A stretch of 64,000 nucleotides of DNA from Amniculibacterium aquaticum (GTDB lineage: Bacteria > Bacteroidota > Bacteroidia > Flavobacteriales > Weeksellaceae). The number at the start of each line of letters is the position of its first letter. The stretch's first letter is position 1. Positions 26,177-35,407 of this stretch are shown piece after piece. The stretch covers positions 124,001 to 188,000 of the forward strand of contig NZ_REFA01000001.1 of assembly GCF_003852705.1 (NCBI RefSeq). Direction: 5' to 3'. The notes under the pieces are model-generated. The model did not search any database, was not told where the DNA came from, and saw only the letters and a program-made list of their open reading frames with translations. The position numbers were made by a program, and so were the translations under genes.

Positions 26177-26343
26177 ATTTCAGGACTTGCCTTTTTTCAT
26201 AGTTGTTTTATTCCTTACCTGAGTTCGATTAATGTTTTGTATGAAAAAGGTTATTCGAAACAGCTTTGTAAATATTCCGTATTCTCCATATTTTTTATGT
26301 GTATCAAAGTTTATATTTCAAATTTTTTTTTCACTTACATCAC

Positions 26344-26385
26344 AAAAAAAAACCTTGCTCTACACATTCGAGCAAGGTTTCTTTT
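26344..26385. terminator. Terminator of the OmpA-like lipoprotein gene
   Basis: AAACCTTGCTC pairs with GAGCAAGGTTT (26350-26380). On the minus strand a run of nine T follows, and a T-rich tail is also present on the plus strand. Confidence 0.85.
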
Positions 26386-26409
26386 TAAGTGTATTTCGAA
26401 AAATAGTTT

Positions 26410-27246
26410 TTATTTCTTAACCGGAGCAATGTCCATCAGTTTCATAAACTCATCCAACTTCGGCATGATGATGATTTCCGTTCTTCTGTTTTCGGCTCTA
26501 CCGGAAATGGAAGCATTGGTTGTTTTAGGATTGTACTCACTTCTACCTCCTGCAGTAATTCTGCTCGGGTTTACCCCAAACTCGGTTTGCAAAACCTTTG
26601 CCATAGAGGTCGCTCTCAGTGCAGAAAGATCCCAGTTGTCTTTTGGTAAGTTGTTGGAGTTCAACGGTACATTGTCCGTGTTTCCTTCAATTAATACAGA
26701 ATAAGTGTCATAATCGTTGATCACTTTTGCAACTTTGCCCAAAACTTCTTTCGCGGTTGACTGGATGTTGTAGTCGCCGGTTTTGTACAGCATATTGTCG
26801 GAAAGCGAGATCATTACCACGCCTTTCAGTACTTTTACATCCACATCTTTATCCTGTACATTGTCCAAAGATCTTTTCAATTTGTTGGAAAGAGCCAAGT
26901 TCAGGCTGTCGTTTTTCGTTTTTCCGGCAATCAATTCTTTAATGTAAGAGTTGGATGCATTGATCTCTCCGATCAACTTGTCGATGTTTGCAGATCCTTT
27001 TCCGGTGTTGGTAAGACAAGCATCCAAAGAAGTTTTCAACGCGTTGTTTTGATCTTTTAACAAGTTGTTTTCACTTTTTAATCCGGAATTAGCCGATTTC
27101 AGATCTTGGATTTCTCTTTGTCTTTCGGCAACATTGTCTATGCATTGTTTGTAGTTGGAGTTCAGAGCGTCAAATTGTTTTTTAGAAACGCAACTTGTAA
27201 GAGATAAAGCGGCAATTCCTATTGCAAAAATTTTTACAATTTTCAT
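26410..27246 (-). CDS. OmpA family lipoprotein
   Basis: A 278-residue outer-membrane lipoprotein. The signal peptide MKIVKIFAIGIAALS ends in the lipobox LTSC, with lipidation at about Cys19. A long coiled coil (about residues 25-110, NVAERQREIQDLKSANSGL) follows. The C-terminal OmpA/peptidoglycan-binding domain has VLIEGNTDNVPLNS, NWDLSALRATSMAKVL, the R-x-T-A-x-G motif in NPSRITAGGRSEYNP, and SGRAENRRTEIIIMP. It should tether the outer membrane to peptidoglycan. It is a single gene with its own promoter, divergent from tilS. Confidence 0.92.
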   Translation of the reverse strand: MKIVKIFAIGIAALSLTSCVSKKQFDALNSNYKQCIDNVAERQREIQDLKSANSGLKSENNLLKDQNNALKTSLDACLTNTGKGSANIDKLIGEINASNSYIKELIAGKTKNDSLNLALSNKLKRSLDNVQDKDVDVKVLKGVVMISLSDNMLYKTGDYNIQSTAKEVLGKVAKVINDYDTYSVLIEGNTDNVPLNSNNLPKDNWDLSALRATSMAKVLQTEFGVNPSRITAGGRSEYNPKTTNASISGRAENRRTEIIIMPKLDEFMKLMDIAPVKK

Positions 27247-27284
27247 TATGATTATTTTTAATGGTTTGTTTGTGATGTAGTGAC

Positions 27285-27292
27285 CAAAGTTA
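27285..27292 (-). promoter_or_regulatory. -7 promoter box for the OmpA-like gene
   Basis: TAACTTTG on the minus strand, 38 nt before the ATG. Confidence 0.65.
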
Positions 27293-27314
27293 CTAAAAGG
27301 TTCTGTAGAAACCG

Positions 27315-27322
27315 TATCTTTG
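27315..27322 (+). promoter_or_regulatory. -7 promoter box for tilS
   Basis: TATCTTTG lies 29 nt before the TTG start and 22 bp from the divergent OmpA box. Confidence 0.65.
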
Positions 27323-27351
27323 TCCGGAATTTTCTTTAAGTATCAAAAACC

Positions 27352-28683
27352 TTGCTAAACTTAGATTCCTTCACTAAAAATTTAGAAAAACTTCTCCCGA
27401 ACTTCAAGGAGAAGCAATTTTTGTTGGCGGTTAGCGGTGGAGCTGATTCCATGGTGTTGGCTTTTTTGATGCAAGTGCTTGGAGCCCATTTTCAGGTGGC
27501 TCATGTCAATTACAAACTTCGTGGCGAAGCTTCGGATCTTGATAGGGAAGTGGTTGGCGATTTTTGCAGAACCAACAACATCCCGCTTCATGTCTATGAG
27601 GTGAGCGCAAAAGATGAAAAGCCGGAAAAGTCGATACAACTTTGGGCAAGAGACCTCCGATATTGCTTTTTCAGTGAAATTATTCTCGAAGAAAATCTTT
27701 TTGGTTTGATGACGGCTCATCATCTGAATGACGATTTGGAGTCGTTTCTCATCAATCTTTCCAGAGGTTCTGGACTGAAGGGGCTTTCCGGAATTCCGAA
27801 AAATGAAAATTCCATCTACAGACCGCTGCTTAAATTTACCAAAAACGAAATCTACGAATTTGCAAAACTGAACAACATCGTTTTTCGAGAAGATGCATCC
27901 AACCAAAAAAACGATTACCTGAGAAATAAACTCCGAAATACAATTGTCCCCGAATTGGAAAAGATAGAACCCAAATTCGTTCAAAATTTTTCCAAAAGCG
28001 TACAGTATTTGTCGGATGCCCAAGATTTTGTAAGCCAACAATTGGAGGTTATTTTCTCTGAAAATGTACTTGAAAAAGACGGGTGCAAAGTCATCAACAA
28101 AAAATGGTTGAAAGCGCAATCCGATTTTGTGAAATTTAACTTGCTGCATCGTTTTGGGTTTTCGTCTCCGCAGGAAATGGATAAGATTTTTACGGCTCAA
28201 GTGGGAGCTGTATTTTACACTCAAGATTTCCAACTAACCATCGATCGAGAATTGCTTTTGATTTCTGAAACGACAAACGAAATTTTGGTAGATTCTTCTG
28301 AAATTATTTTGATCCGTACATTTCAGGAACTTCAACACCTCGGTTTTCAGATTTCTTTAGAAAAGTATATCGATCCCATTTTTATTTTGGAAAGACAAAA
28401 TTTGTTTTCAGATTATTGGTCATTAGATGCTTCAAAAATTACCTTTCCGCTCCGGTTGAGAAAGATGAAATCCGACGATGTCTTTTTCCCAAAAGGAATG
28501 AAAGGAAAAAAGAAAGTTTCTAAATTTTTTAAAGACGAAAAAATCTCTATTTTAGCGAAGTCAAAAATTTGGCTTCTGTCGGACGCAAGTGATTGTGTAT
28601 TAGGTGTTTTGCCTTTAAGGCAAGATGCGAGATTTCTGGCGAATTGCAAAAATGCTAAAGAATTGAAGCTTTTCTTGGGGTAA
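27352..28683 (+). CDS. tilS: tRNA(Ile)-lysidine synthase
   Basis: A 443-residue PP-loop ATPase that adds lysine to C34 of tRNA(Ile2), changing AUG decoding to AUA. The PP-loop SGGADSMVL is near residue 27, followed by VAHVNYKLRGEASD, MTAHHLNDDLESFL and the LSRGSGLKGLSGI segment. The C-terminal TilS domain (FFPKGMKGKKKVSKFFKD) is complete. The start must be the TTG at 27352 or something very close, because no in-frame ATG lies between the -7 box and the PP-loop. The product is essential where AUA codons are used. Confidence 0.93.
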   Translation: MLNLDSFTKNLEKLLPNFKEKQFLLAVSGGADSMVLAFLMQVLGAHFQVAHVNYKLRGEASDLDREVVGDFCRTNNIPLHVYEVSAKDEKPEKSIQLWARDLRYCFFSEIILEENLFGLMTAHHLNDDLESFLINLSRGSGLKGLSGIPKNENSIYRPLLKFTKNEIYEFAKLNNIVFREDASNQKNDYLRNKLRNTIVPELEKIEPKFVQNFSKSVQYLSDAQDFVSQQLEVIFSENVLEKDGCKVINKKWLKAQSDFVKFNLLHRFGFSSPQEMDKIFTAQVGAVFYTQDFQLTIDRELLLISETTNEILVDSSEIILIRTFQELQHLGFQISLEKYIDPIFILERQNLFSDYWSLDASKITFPLRLRKMKSDDVFFPKGMKGKKKVSKFFKDEKISILAKSKIWLLSDASDCVLGVLPLRQDARFLANCKNAKELKLFLG

Positions 28684-28761
28684 AATCCCTTTTAAGCGTT
28701 TGGTTTTAAGCAAAAATTAACCGTATAAAATTATCATAACAAAGTAATAAATAGTTCTATA

Positions 28762-30840
28762 ATGAAATTGAAGCAATTTTTTATGCTTATTTTATCGTTT
28801 GCTTTTTCCTTGCTGTTGGCTCAGGGGAAAGATCCGGTAAAAATGTCGTATAAAGTAAATGATTTGGGGAATAACCAATACGAAGCGGTTTTAACTGCTG
28901 TTATCGACAAGGGTTTTCACATCAACTCCAAGGACAATTCTCCCGATACGGTAATCCCAACCGAGATGAAGGTGACCTCAAAAGAAGGTATAATCTTGGT
29001 GGGCGGTATTGTCGAAGTGGGAAAATTACACAAAGAATTTTCTGAAGCTTTCGGTGGCGAAGTGGCCAATTACTCCGGAACGGTAGCGTTCAAACAGAAA
29101 TTTAAACTGAAAAACGAAACCAAACCGGCAAATATAGTTTCGGAAATCACCTATCAATCTTGTGACGATAAAGTTTGTTTTGCACCCAAAACTTTAGAAT
29201 TCGAACAAAAAATTAGTCCAAAAGGAGGCGAAACGCTTGCCGATAATAAAGTAGAAAATACCGACTCGTTGGCGGCAGTTGCAGCTACCAAAATTGTTGC
29301 AGATTCCTCTGCTCAGGACAGTCTTGCTGTGGCTACTGCACCTGCGGAAGCCAACAATCCTAAAGATCTAAAAATATCTTCCATCGATTTGGAAAATCCT
29401 TTGACCAATTGCGGTGTGGCAAAAGAAGAAAAATCCCAAAGCAACATCATGTATTTGTTTTTAGGATTCTTGGGCGGATTGATTGCGTTGCTTACGCCTT
29501 GTGTTTTCCCAATGATTCCGCTGACGGTTTCTTTCTTTACCAAAGGGACAAAAAACAAAGCAAAAGGTAGGAGAGATGCCCTGTTGTACGGATTGTTCAT
29601 CTTGTTGATTTTCGTATTGCTTTCTGTGCCGTTCCACATTATTGATGGAATTGCGGGGAATATTTTCAACCAAATATCAACTTCTGTTGGGTTGAATATT
29701 TTCTTCTTCATCATCTTTATTTTCTTTGCAGGATCGTTCTTCGGATATTACGAAATTACCCTTCCTAGTTCTATTGCAAATAAATCTGCAAAGGCAGAAG
29801 AAGCAGGTGGTATCATCGGGATTTTCTTCATGGCTCTTACTTTGGTAATTGTTTCGTTCTCGTGTACGGGTCCAATTTTGGGGAGCTTGTTGGGTACGGC
29901 AGTTTCAGGATCGTCGGATGTACCGATGATGCTTACTTTTGCATTGGCCGGTTTCGGCTTGGCATGGGCCATAATTTTCGGAGCGTTGGCGCTTTTCCCA
30001 CAAGCCTTGCAAAGCCTTCCAAAATCGGGTGGTTGGATGAATACCGTAAAAGTAGTATTAGGGTTTATCGAGTTGGGATTGGCACTGAAATTCCTTTCCA
30101 AAGCGGATTTGGTTTCTAAAACTTTCTTGTTGAAGAGAGAATTGTTCATTGCCATTTGGATCGTGATCGCTCTCGGTTTAGCATTGTATCTTTTGGGTAA
30201 AATTAAATTTCCACACGATGATAAAAATGCAAAAATTTCCACTACCAGAAAGGTTTTAGGCTTTTTAGGTCTTGGTTTTGTTGTGTATTTGGTACAAGGT
30301 TTGGTGCCTTCGGACAGACCAAAATTACAAATGCTTTCAGGGATTTTGCCTCCGCTTAATGTAAGTTATTTCCACAAAGAAGGCGATGGAATTTTAGGAA
30401 TGCACCCGGAACATGATTATTTCAAAGCATTGGAAATTGCGAAAAAAGAAAACAAACCTTTATTGATAGACTTTACCGGTTACGGTTGCGAAAATTGTAG
30501 AAAAATGGAAGAGTTTGTTTGGTCCGAACCGGACATCTTGCCTATCCTTCAAAACGAAGTGGTTTTGGCTTCGCTTTATGTAGATGACAAGGAAGAATTG
30601 CCTGAAAACGAACAAGTCTCTATCGACCTTGGTGGTGGTCAAAAACAAAAAATTAAGACCATTGGAGATCGTTGGTCCCAATTCCAAAAAGTGAATTTCC
30701 AAGAATATACCCAACCTCATTATGTATTGGTAACTCCGGACGGACAACTGATCAACACGCCGGTTGGAGGATATATGGACAAAGAGAAATTTAAAAACTT
30801 CTTGGAATGTGCAGTGAATTTTTATAAAAACAAAAAATAG
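28762..30840 (+). CDS. dsbD: DsbD-family thiol:disulfide interchange protein
   Basis: A 692-residue inner-membrane electron carrier. The signal peptide ends near LLLAQG. The periplasmic alpha domain has the Cys pair C134/C139 in SCDDKVCFAP. The membrane core of about eight TM segments carries Cys247 (LLTPCVFPMIPL) and Cys368 (SFSCTGPILGS). The C-terminal thioredoxin-like gamma domain has the CENC motif (C576/C579) in DFTGYGCENCRKM. All three redox pairs are present, so it should pass cytoplasmic reducing power to periplasmic disulfides or cytochrome c maturation factors. Length is slightly above the E. coli protein. A hairpin terminator follows. Confidence 0.93.
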   Translation: MKLKQFFMLILSFAFSLLLAQGKDPVKMSYKVNDLGNNQYEAVLTAVIDKGFHINSKDNSPDTVIPTEMKVTSKEGIILVGGIVEVGKLHKEFSEAFGGEVANYSGTVAFKQKFKLKNETKPANIVSEITYQSCDDKVCFAPKTLEFEQKISPKGGETLADNKVENTDSLAAVAATKIVADSSAQDSLAVATAPAEANNPKDLKISSIDLENPLTNCGVAKEEKSQSNIMYLFLGFLGGLIALLTPCVFPMIPLTVSFFTKGTKNKAKGRRDALLYGLFILLIFVLLSVPFHIIDGIAGNIFNQISTSVGLNIFFFIIFIFFAGSFFGYYEITLPSSIANKSAKAEEAGGIIGIFFMALTLVIVSFSCTGPILGSLLGTAVSGSSDVPMMLTFALAGFGLAWAIIFGALALFPQALQSLPKSGGWMNTVKVVLGFIELGLALKFLSKADLVSKTFLLKRELFIAIWIVIALGLALYLLGKIKFPHDDKNAKISTTRKVLGFLGLGFVVYLVQGLVPSDRPKLQMLSGILPPLNVSYFHKEGDGILGMHPEHDYFKALEIAKKENKPLLIDFTGYGCENCRKMEEFVWSEPDILPILQNEVVLASLYVDDKEELPENEQVSIDLGGGQKQKIKTIGDRWSQFQKVNFQEYTQPHYVLVTPDGQLINTPVGGYMDKEKFKNFLECAVNFYKNKK

Positions 30841-30863
30841 AAATTTCTATTAAATGAATATCC

Positions 30864-30899
30864 ATCAGGATTGTACGAAAGTGCAATCCTGATTTTTTT
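30864..30899 (+). terminator. Rho-independent terminator of dsbD
   Basis: ATCAGGATTG (30864-30873) pairs with CAATCCTGAT (30884-30893), followed by a T-run. Confidence 0.85.
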
Positions 30900-30940
30900 A
30901 TCTATAACCGGTCTAAATTACGGGGTAGAATTTGTTTTTA

Positions 30941-31273
30941 ATGGATTTTATTTGCTTAATTTTAATTTTAGCGCAAATAATTTTAAATGAACTCATTAAG
31001 AAAAAGATTTGTTTTACATTTGTGCTAACAACGGCTTCCATTTTATCTTTTGCGAACAACAATGTGCAGTCAAAAGAAAATTCTGCATTAGAAACTTGTA
31101 CAGTAACGGTAAGCAGGTGTTGTTACGAAACCGGGAAAGAAGTTGTGGGTACTGCAACATCGACCGATGGTAATTGTGCAAATGCTACTATTGCTGCTGA
31201 ACAAGACAGTAAGAATAAATGTTTGAAATCTGCTGTACAAATAGCAATAAAAGAAGTTCAGAATTTAGAATAA
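30941..31273 (+). CDS. Small Cys-rich exported protein of unknown function
   Basis: Up to 110 residues. Hydrophobic residues then KKKICFTFVLTTASILSFA look like a signal peptide, so the true start may be internal; the ATG at 30941 is the first ATG of the frame and gives an unusually long leader. The mature part (~70 residues) has five cysteines (TCTV, SRCCYE, GNCAN, NKCLK), many Thr/Ser/Ala, and an acidic/basic C-terminal helix (KSAVQIAIKEVQNLE). I do not recognise the family. It ends 5 nt before the GLPGLI gene and is the first gene of an operon with a TonB-receptor-like protein, so it is possibly a secreted or transported small protein. Confidence 0.6.
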   Translation: MDFICLILILAQIILNELIKKKICFTFVLTTASILSFANNNVQSKENSALETCTVTVSRCCYETGKEVVGTATSTDGNCANATIAAEQDSKNKCLKSAVQIAIKEVQNLE

Positions 31274-31278
31274 AATTT

Positions 31279-32070
31279 ATGATTAGAAATTTATTTATCT
31301 TTTCAATGTTGGTTTTTTCATTTGGCCGTATTTATGGGCAAATGAACGGTGGAATAGTTGCAAATTACATCCTTGAAATTCGATACAACAACACGCATCA
31401 GATCGAGGAGACTCCGAAAGTGGATTGTAAATTATTTATAGAAAATGGAGTTTCTCGATTTACAATATATTACGATAAGGCTCAAGAAAAATATCCTGGA
31501 CGGGTGTATAACGATAGAATGTCTGTCTATAAAGATTTTAATAAAAACGAAATTTACGGGCGGGCTGTTGGATATAAAGGTGGAGAATATGTTGTGAAAG
31601 ATTCGGTGGATATCATCCCTTGGAATTTGGAAAAAGAAACCAAAATCGTAAATAACAAAACATATAAATTGGCAAAAGCGCATTGGCGGGATTTTGATTG
31701 GGAAGCTTGGTACGACGAGACCATCCCCATCTCCGAAGGGCCATATAAATTGCACGGTCTTCCGGGCTTAATTGTAGAAGGGAAAGCCACTTCTTGCACC
31801 AAGACGGTTTATGAATTCAAGTTGAACTCGATGGAATATTCGGAAAAATCTTTGAAAGATAAATTGTATTTTCCTTTTTCAAGACCCGAATTTAAGTTTA
31901 TTTCCTACGATGAAATGTATCGTAATGTATCAAAAACCGAAATGAACTTTTTGAAAAATTCTTATTTGGAAAATAAAGAAAAGAATACCGACCCTACGAT
32001 AATTAACGGCCCTTCTTGTACAGCAAGCTTGTCCTTCGACTTTTGTTTTTGCTATCCTGAAAATAAGTAA
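31279..32070 (+). CDS. GLPGLI family protein
   Basis: A 263-residue exported protein. The signal peptide MIRNLFIFSMLVFSFGRIYG ends before QMNGG. The family-naming motif appears as YKLHGLPGLIVEGKA at about residues 158-172, preceded by the typical WYDETIPISEGP. The family is known only from Bacteroidota and its function is unestablished; members commonly sit beside TonB-dependent-receptor-like barrels, as here. The stop is directly followed by the ATG of the barrel gene, so the two are co-translated. It is probably periplasmic. Confidence 0.9.
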   Translation: MIRNLFIFSMLVFSFGRIYGQMNGGIVANYILEIRYNNTHQIEETPKVDCKLFIENGVSRFTIYYDKAQEKYPGRVYNDRMSVYKDFNKNEIYGRAVGYKGGEYVVKDSVDIIPWNLEKETKIVNNKTYKLAKAHWRDFDWEAWYDETIPISEGPYKLHGLPGLIVEGKATSCTKTVYEFKLNSMEYSEKSLKDKLYFPFSRPEFKFISYDEMYRNVSKTEMNFLKNSYLENKEKNTDPTIINGPSCTASLSFDFCFCYPENK

Positions 32071-34695
32071 ATGCCGAGATTTTTAATCTACATACTCTGT
32101 TTTATGGTTTCAATTGCTCAATGTTATGGGCAATTTTCTTTTGTGGGATATGTAAAAGATGAACAAAACAAACCAATAAATAGAGCACGGCTATTGTTGA
32201 AATTCGATGATCAGTTAAGTTATGCTTTTACGAATGCAAATGGAAAATATACTTTCCAAGTTTCTAATTCGAAATTTGAAAAAGTACAATTGACGGCATC
32301 TGCGGTTGGTTGCAAGTCGGACAGTGTTTTTATTAATTTCACAAAGGATAAATCTGAATATTTTGCAGATTTCAAATTGGTGCAAAAGACGAAAGCAATA
32401 GAAGAGGTGGTGATAAAATCTCTGAGAAAACCAGTGGTCATAAAAAAAGATACAGTGGTCTATAATACTGAAAACTTTATGGACGGCACCGAGTCCAATG
32501 TAGAAGAGGTATTGAAAAAACTACCGGGCATAAAAGTAAATGAATCTGGAGCTGTCGAATTCAAAGGAAAAACGGTGGTCGCAGTTATGCTGGACGGTAC
32601 CAATCTGTTCAATTCTAATTATATGACCGGTACCAGAAACATCAACCCCAAAGTGATTGATCAGATTGAAGCCATTGAAAATTGGTCGGAAAACCCGATA
32701 CTGAAAGAACAGAACATGGATCGGAAAGTTGCTCTAAATTTAAAACTGAAAAAAGATAAAGCGAGCTTTTCTTCAACGCTCAATATTTCTACTGATTTTG
32801 ATAAAAAATACAATCTTGGAGGGTACGGGTTATTGGTAAATTCCAACATTAAAAGTTTTCTTACGGCAAATGCCAATAATGTTGCAGAAAACAAATCCCC
32901 AATAAATGTTGGAGGAAATTCTTTTAGCTATGAAGAATACCTGAACCAAGCCTTTCAAGCTCCAAATGTTATTAGCAACCCAAGCATCAATACTCAATTT
33001 GGTTTGGACAAAGTGTATAGAAATCAACAAAAATTTGGAAGCTACAATTCCGTTTTCAAGATCAATAAAAACATTAATTTAAAATTAATATCAACCTTGG
33101 TACAAGACAAGGTGAGGATTAATAATTTAACTGAAAATAACTACAGAACCGACCAACAAATTGTACACACCGTAGATGAGAATGCGATCACCAAAGAGCC
33201 TCTCAATTTTCTGAATACCGTTGAGCTGAAGTGGTATAAATCTAAAAATGAATTTGTAGAATTGATCACTGACTTTAGTTTTATAGATGATCGTGCATTG
33301 AATAAGCTTTATTCCAATATTAATAACAATCTTGATGTAGAAAATAAAATCAAAAGTATATTTACTAAAAACCAATTGGTCTATACATTTAAATTAGACA
33401 AAAATGCAATTCAACTGAAAGCTTTATACGCATACAATGAAAAGCCACAACAGGTATTAATTAGCCCATCAAATACAGGTTTTGTAAACAGCTTTCAAAG
33501 TGTTGATAATTCCAAAACCGTTTATGGACTAGAGGGTATCTTGCATCACGCCTTCTCCGTAACTGAAAAATTAACAACGAAGCTAGGATTTTCAAATGAA
33601 AAATACGCTTTTTCGAGTGCTTTGCTATCCGATGAATATTTTAAAGATTTAGAGATAAGCAACCGTCTTTTTTTTAATAAAAGCATCTATTATGTCGGGG
33701 TAGATTATACAATTGAAAAACCAAAATGGAGTCTTTCTGTTCGGCAAAAAAGCCAAATGCAATACCAAGAATTAATGAATGATTTGGAGCTGGGCAAAGC
33801 GATTTATCTTAACAATACCGGTGTGTATTTCACCAAAAATTTCCTAAAAAGATTTTCAATGTTTATCAATGGAAACTATTACACAACTCCGTTAGAGAGC
33901 AAAAATATTTACAAAAACCCGATACTGATTTCCAATAGAAATATAGTAAGTAACACCGTTTCTTTGGATGTGCAACATTCAGAAAATTATTCACTGGGCT
34001 TTGGTTTTGATGATACTTTTCTCAGTTTGTTCAAAGTGATTCTGTCTGCCGGCTACACCAAGACAAGCAACGCGTTTGCCTCGCAATTTACAATTGATCC
34101 CAATGTGATTTATACCCAATATTCGAGGCTTAACCGTCCTTTAGAATCGTATAATTTCATGTTGGATTTAGAAAAATTTGTACCATTTCTTTCCAGTAGA
34201 TTTACCTTGAAAACACAATACCAGTTGTCGGACTCTTTCACACGGGTCAATGGCAATGATTGGCAAAAAACCGAATTAGAAACTTTACAATTTAATATTA
34301 TTCATCAAGTTGCTTTGGATTTCCCTTTTAGATTAAAAAACGAATTTACCTATCAACAAGCCCATAGCAACACCGCATTCAATTCAGATTATTCTTTTCG
34401 CTCCATTAATTTTAAGAATACCGTTTCCTATTCGTGGAAAACCAATATTTGGTCAGCAAATTTCACCAATGAATATTACAAGCACGATTTGCAACAAGAA
34501 AAAGGTTTTTGGTTTGTGAATTTTTCTGTTCACTTTTCTCCTAAAAAATCCCATTTCAAATACTTTTTGTCCGGCAGCAACCTCCTGAACGAGGCATTTT
34601 TTTACCAAACTTATATTCAAGATTACGGTTCTACGATTTCAAAAACAGAAATAAATCCTCGATTGTTACAGTTTGGGATTCAAATTAATTTTTAA
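32071..34695 (+). CDS. TonB-dependent-receptor-like outer membrane protein with carboxypeptidase-regulatory-like domain
   Basis: An 874-residue outer-membrane barrel. The signal peptide ends near YGQFSF. Residues ~22-100 form a carboxypeptidase-D regulatory-like beta sandwich (FVGYVKDEQNKPINRARLL, TNANGKYTF). A plug-like domain follows (EEVLKKLPGIKVNESG, VMLDGTNLF). The rest is a large beta-barrel ending in aromatic LLQFGIQINF, the usual outer-membrane insertion signal. Together with GLPGLI and the small Cys-rich protein it forms a tight operon (gaps of 5 and 0 nt). Whether it imports something through TonB or serves export is unknown. A broken paralog lies at 24642-24989. Confidence 0.88.
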   Translation: MPRFLIYILCFMVSIAQCYGQFSFVGYVKDEQNKPINRARLLLKFDDQLSYAFTNANGKYTFQVSNSKFEKVQLTASAVGCKSDSVFINFTKDKSEYFADFKLVQKTKAIEEVVIKSLRKPVVIKKDTVVYNTENFMDGTESNVEEVLKKLPGIKVNESGAVEFKGKTVVAVMLDGTNLFNSNYMTGTRNINPKVIDQIEAIENWSENPILKEQNMDRKVALNLKLKKDKASFSSTLNISTDFDKKYNLGGYGLLVNSNIKSFLTANANNVAENKSPINVGGNSFSYEEYLNQAFQAPNVISNPSINTQFGLDKVYRNQQKFGSYNSVFKINKNINLKLISTLVQDKVRINNLTENNYRTDQQIVHTVDENAITKEPLNFLNTVELKWYKSKNEFVELITDFSFIDDRALNKLYSNINNNLDVENKIKSIFTKNQLVYTFKLDKNAIQLKALYAYNEKPQQVLISPSNTGFVNSFQSVDNSKTVYGLEGILHHAFSVTEKLTTKLGFSNEKYAFSSALLSDEYFKDLEISNRLFFNKSIYYVGVDYTIEKPKWSLSVRQKSQMQYQELMNDLELGKAIYLNNTGVYFTKNFLKRFSMFINGNYYTTPLESKNIYKNPILISNRNIVSNTVSLDVQHSENYSLGFGFDDTFLSLFKVILSAGYTKTSNAFASQFTIDPNVIYTQYSRLNRPLESYNFMLDLEKFVPFLSSRFTLKTQYQLSDSFTRVNGNDWQKTELETLQFNIIHQVALDFPFRLKNEFTYQQAHSNTAFNSDYSFRSINFKNTVSYSWKTNIWSANFTNEYYKHDLQQEKGFWFVNFSVHFSPKKSHFKYFLSGSNLLNEAFFYQTYIQDYGSTISKTEINPRLLQFGIQINF

Positions 34696-34708
34696 AATTA
34701 AATTTTAC

Positions 34709-34716
34709 TAATTTTG
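34709..34716 (+). promoter_or_regulatory. -7 promoter box for the O-methyltransferase operon
   Basis: TAATTTTG lies 25 nt before the ATG at 34742. Confidence 0.6.
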
Positions 34717-34741
34717 TTTCTTTAAACAATAATCTACCACA

Positions 34742-35389
34742 ATGAGTTTTTTTGAAGAAACCTCTCCGGCAATGGATCGCTATCTGGAAAATCATTGCTC
34801 AGAAGAACCTGAACTTTTAAGAAAATTGAGAAGAGAAACTTTTCAAAAAACGACTCAACCTCACATGATTTCCGGATACCAACAAGGACGGTTGTTGTCC
34901 GTGATTTCTAAGCTGAAACAGCCCAAAAGAATTTTGGAAATAGGCACCTTTACAGGATACGCAACCCTTTGTTTGGCAGAAGGATTGTCTGCCGATGGCA
35001 AAATAACCACCTTGGATGTGAACGAAGATTTGGCGTACCTACCGCAAAAATATTTTGCACAAAGCGACTTTTCTTCTCAAATCGAATTCAAACTTCAAAA
35101 GGCTTTGGATTATTTGGACGATTGCCAAGAGACATTTGACCTGGTTTTTGTAGATGCCGATAAAGAAAATTACCTCAATTACTTCGAAAAAATAAAATCC
35201 AAACTGCACCAAGGATCTGTGGTGATGTTTGATAATGTCCTTTGGTACGGAAAGGTGTTAGAAGAAAATCCCAAACAAAAATCGACCCAAGTCATTAAAG
35301 AACTCAATGATAAAATAGCCAAAGACCCGGATTTCGAAAGCCTGATTTTACCTCTTCGAGATGGGGTTCATCTTTTAATAAAACTATAA
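34742..35389 (+). CDS. SAM-dependent O-methyltransferase (COMT-like, family 3)
   Basis: A 215-residue class I methyltransferase. The SAM motif is ILEIGTFTGYATLCLAEGL, with the acidic ribose-binding position in ITTLDVNEDL. The metal-binding Asp/Asn set is in FDLVFVDADKENY and MFDNVLWYGKV. The C terminus DPDFESLILPLRDGVHLLIK is typical. Bacterial members methylate catechol-type or other hydroxyls with a divalent metal, but the substrate cannot be named. It is the first gene of a four-gene run ending in waaA (gaps 18, 1 and 0 nt). Confidence 0.9.
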   Translation: MSFFEETSPAMDRYLENHCSEEPELLRKLRRETFQKTTQPHMISGYQQGRLLSVISKLKQPKRILEIGTFTGYATLCLAEGLSADGKITTLDVNEDLAYLPQKYFAQSDFSSQIEFKLQKALDYLDDCQETFDLVFVDADKENYLNYFEKIKSKLHQGSVVMFDNVLWYGKVLEENPKQKSTQVIKELNDKIAKDPDFESLILPLRDGVHLLIKL

Positions 35390-35407
35390 CTTCACAACAT
35401 CTACTTT

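Noticed and set aside
26237-26704. A 155-residue + strand frame between the hydrolase and OmpA genes
   Set aside because: Most of it is antisense to the OmpA-like lipoprotein and crosses its terminator; its N-terminal part is A+T-rich non-coding sequence without homology I can see.
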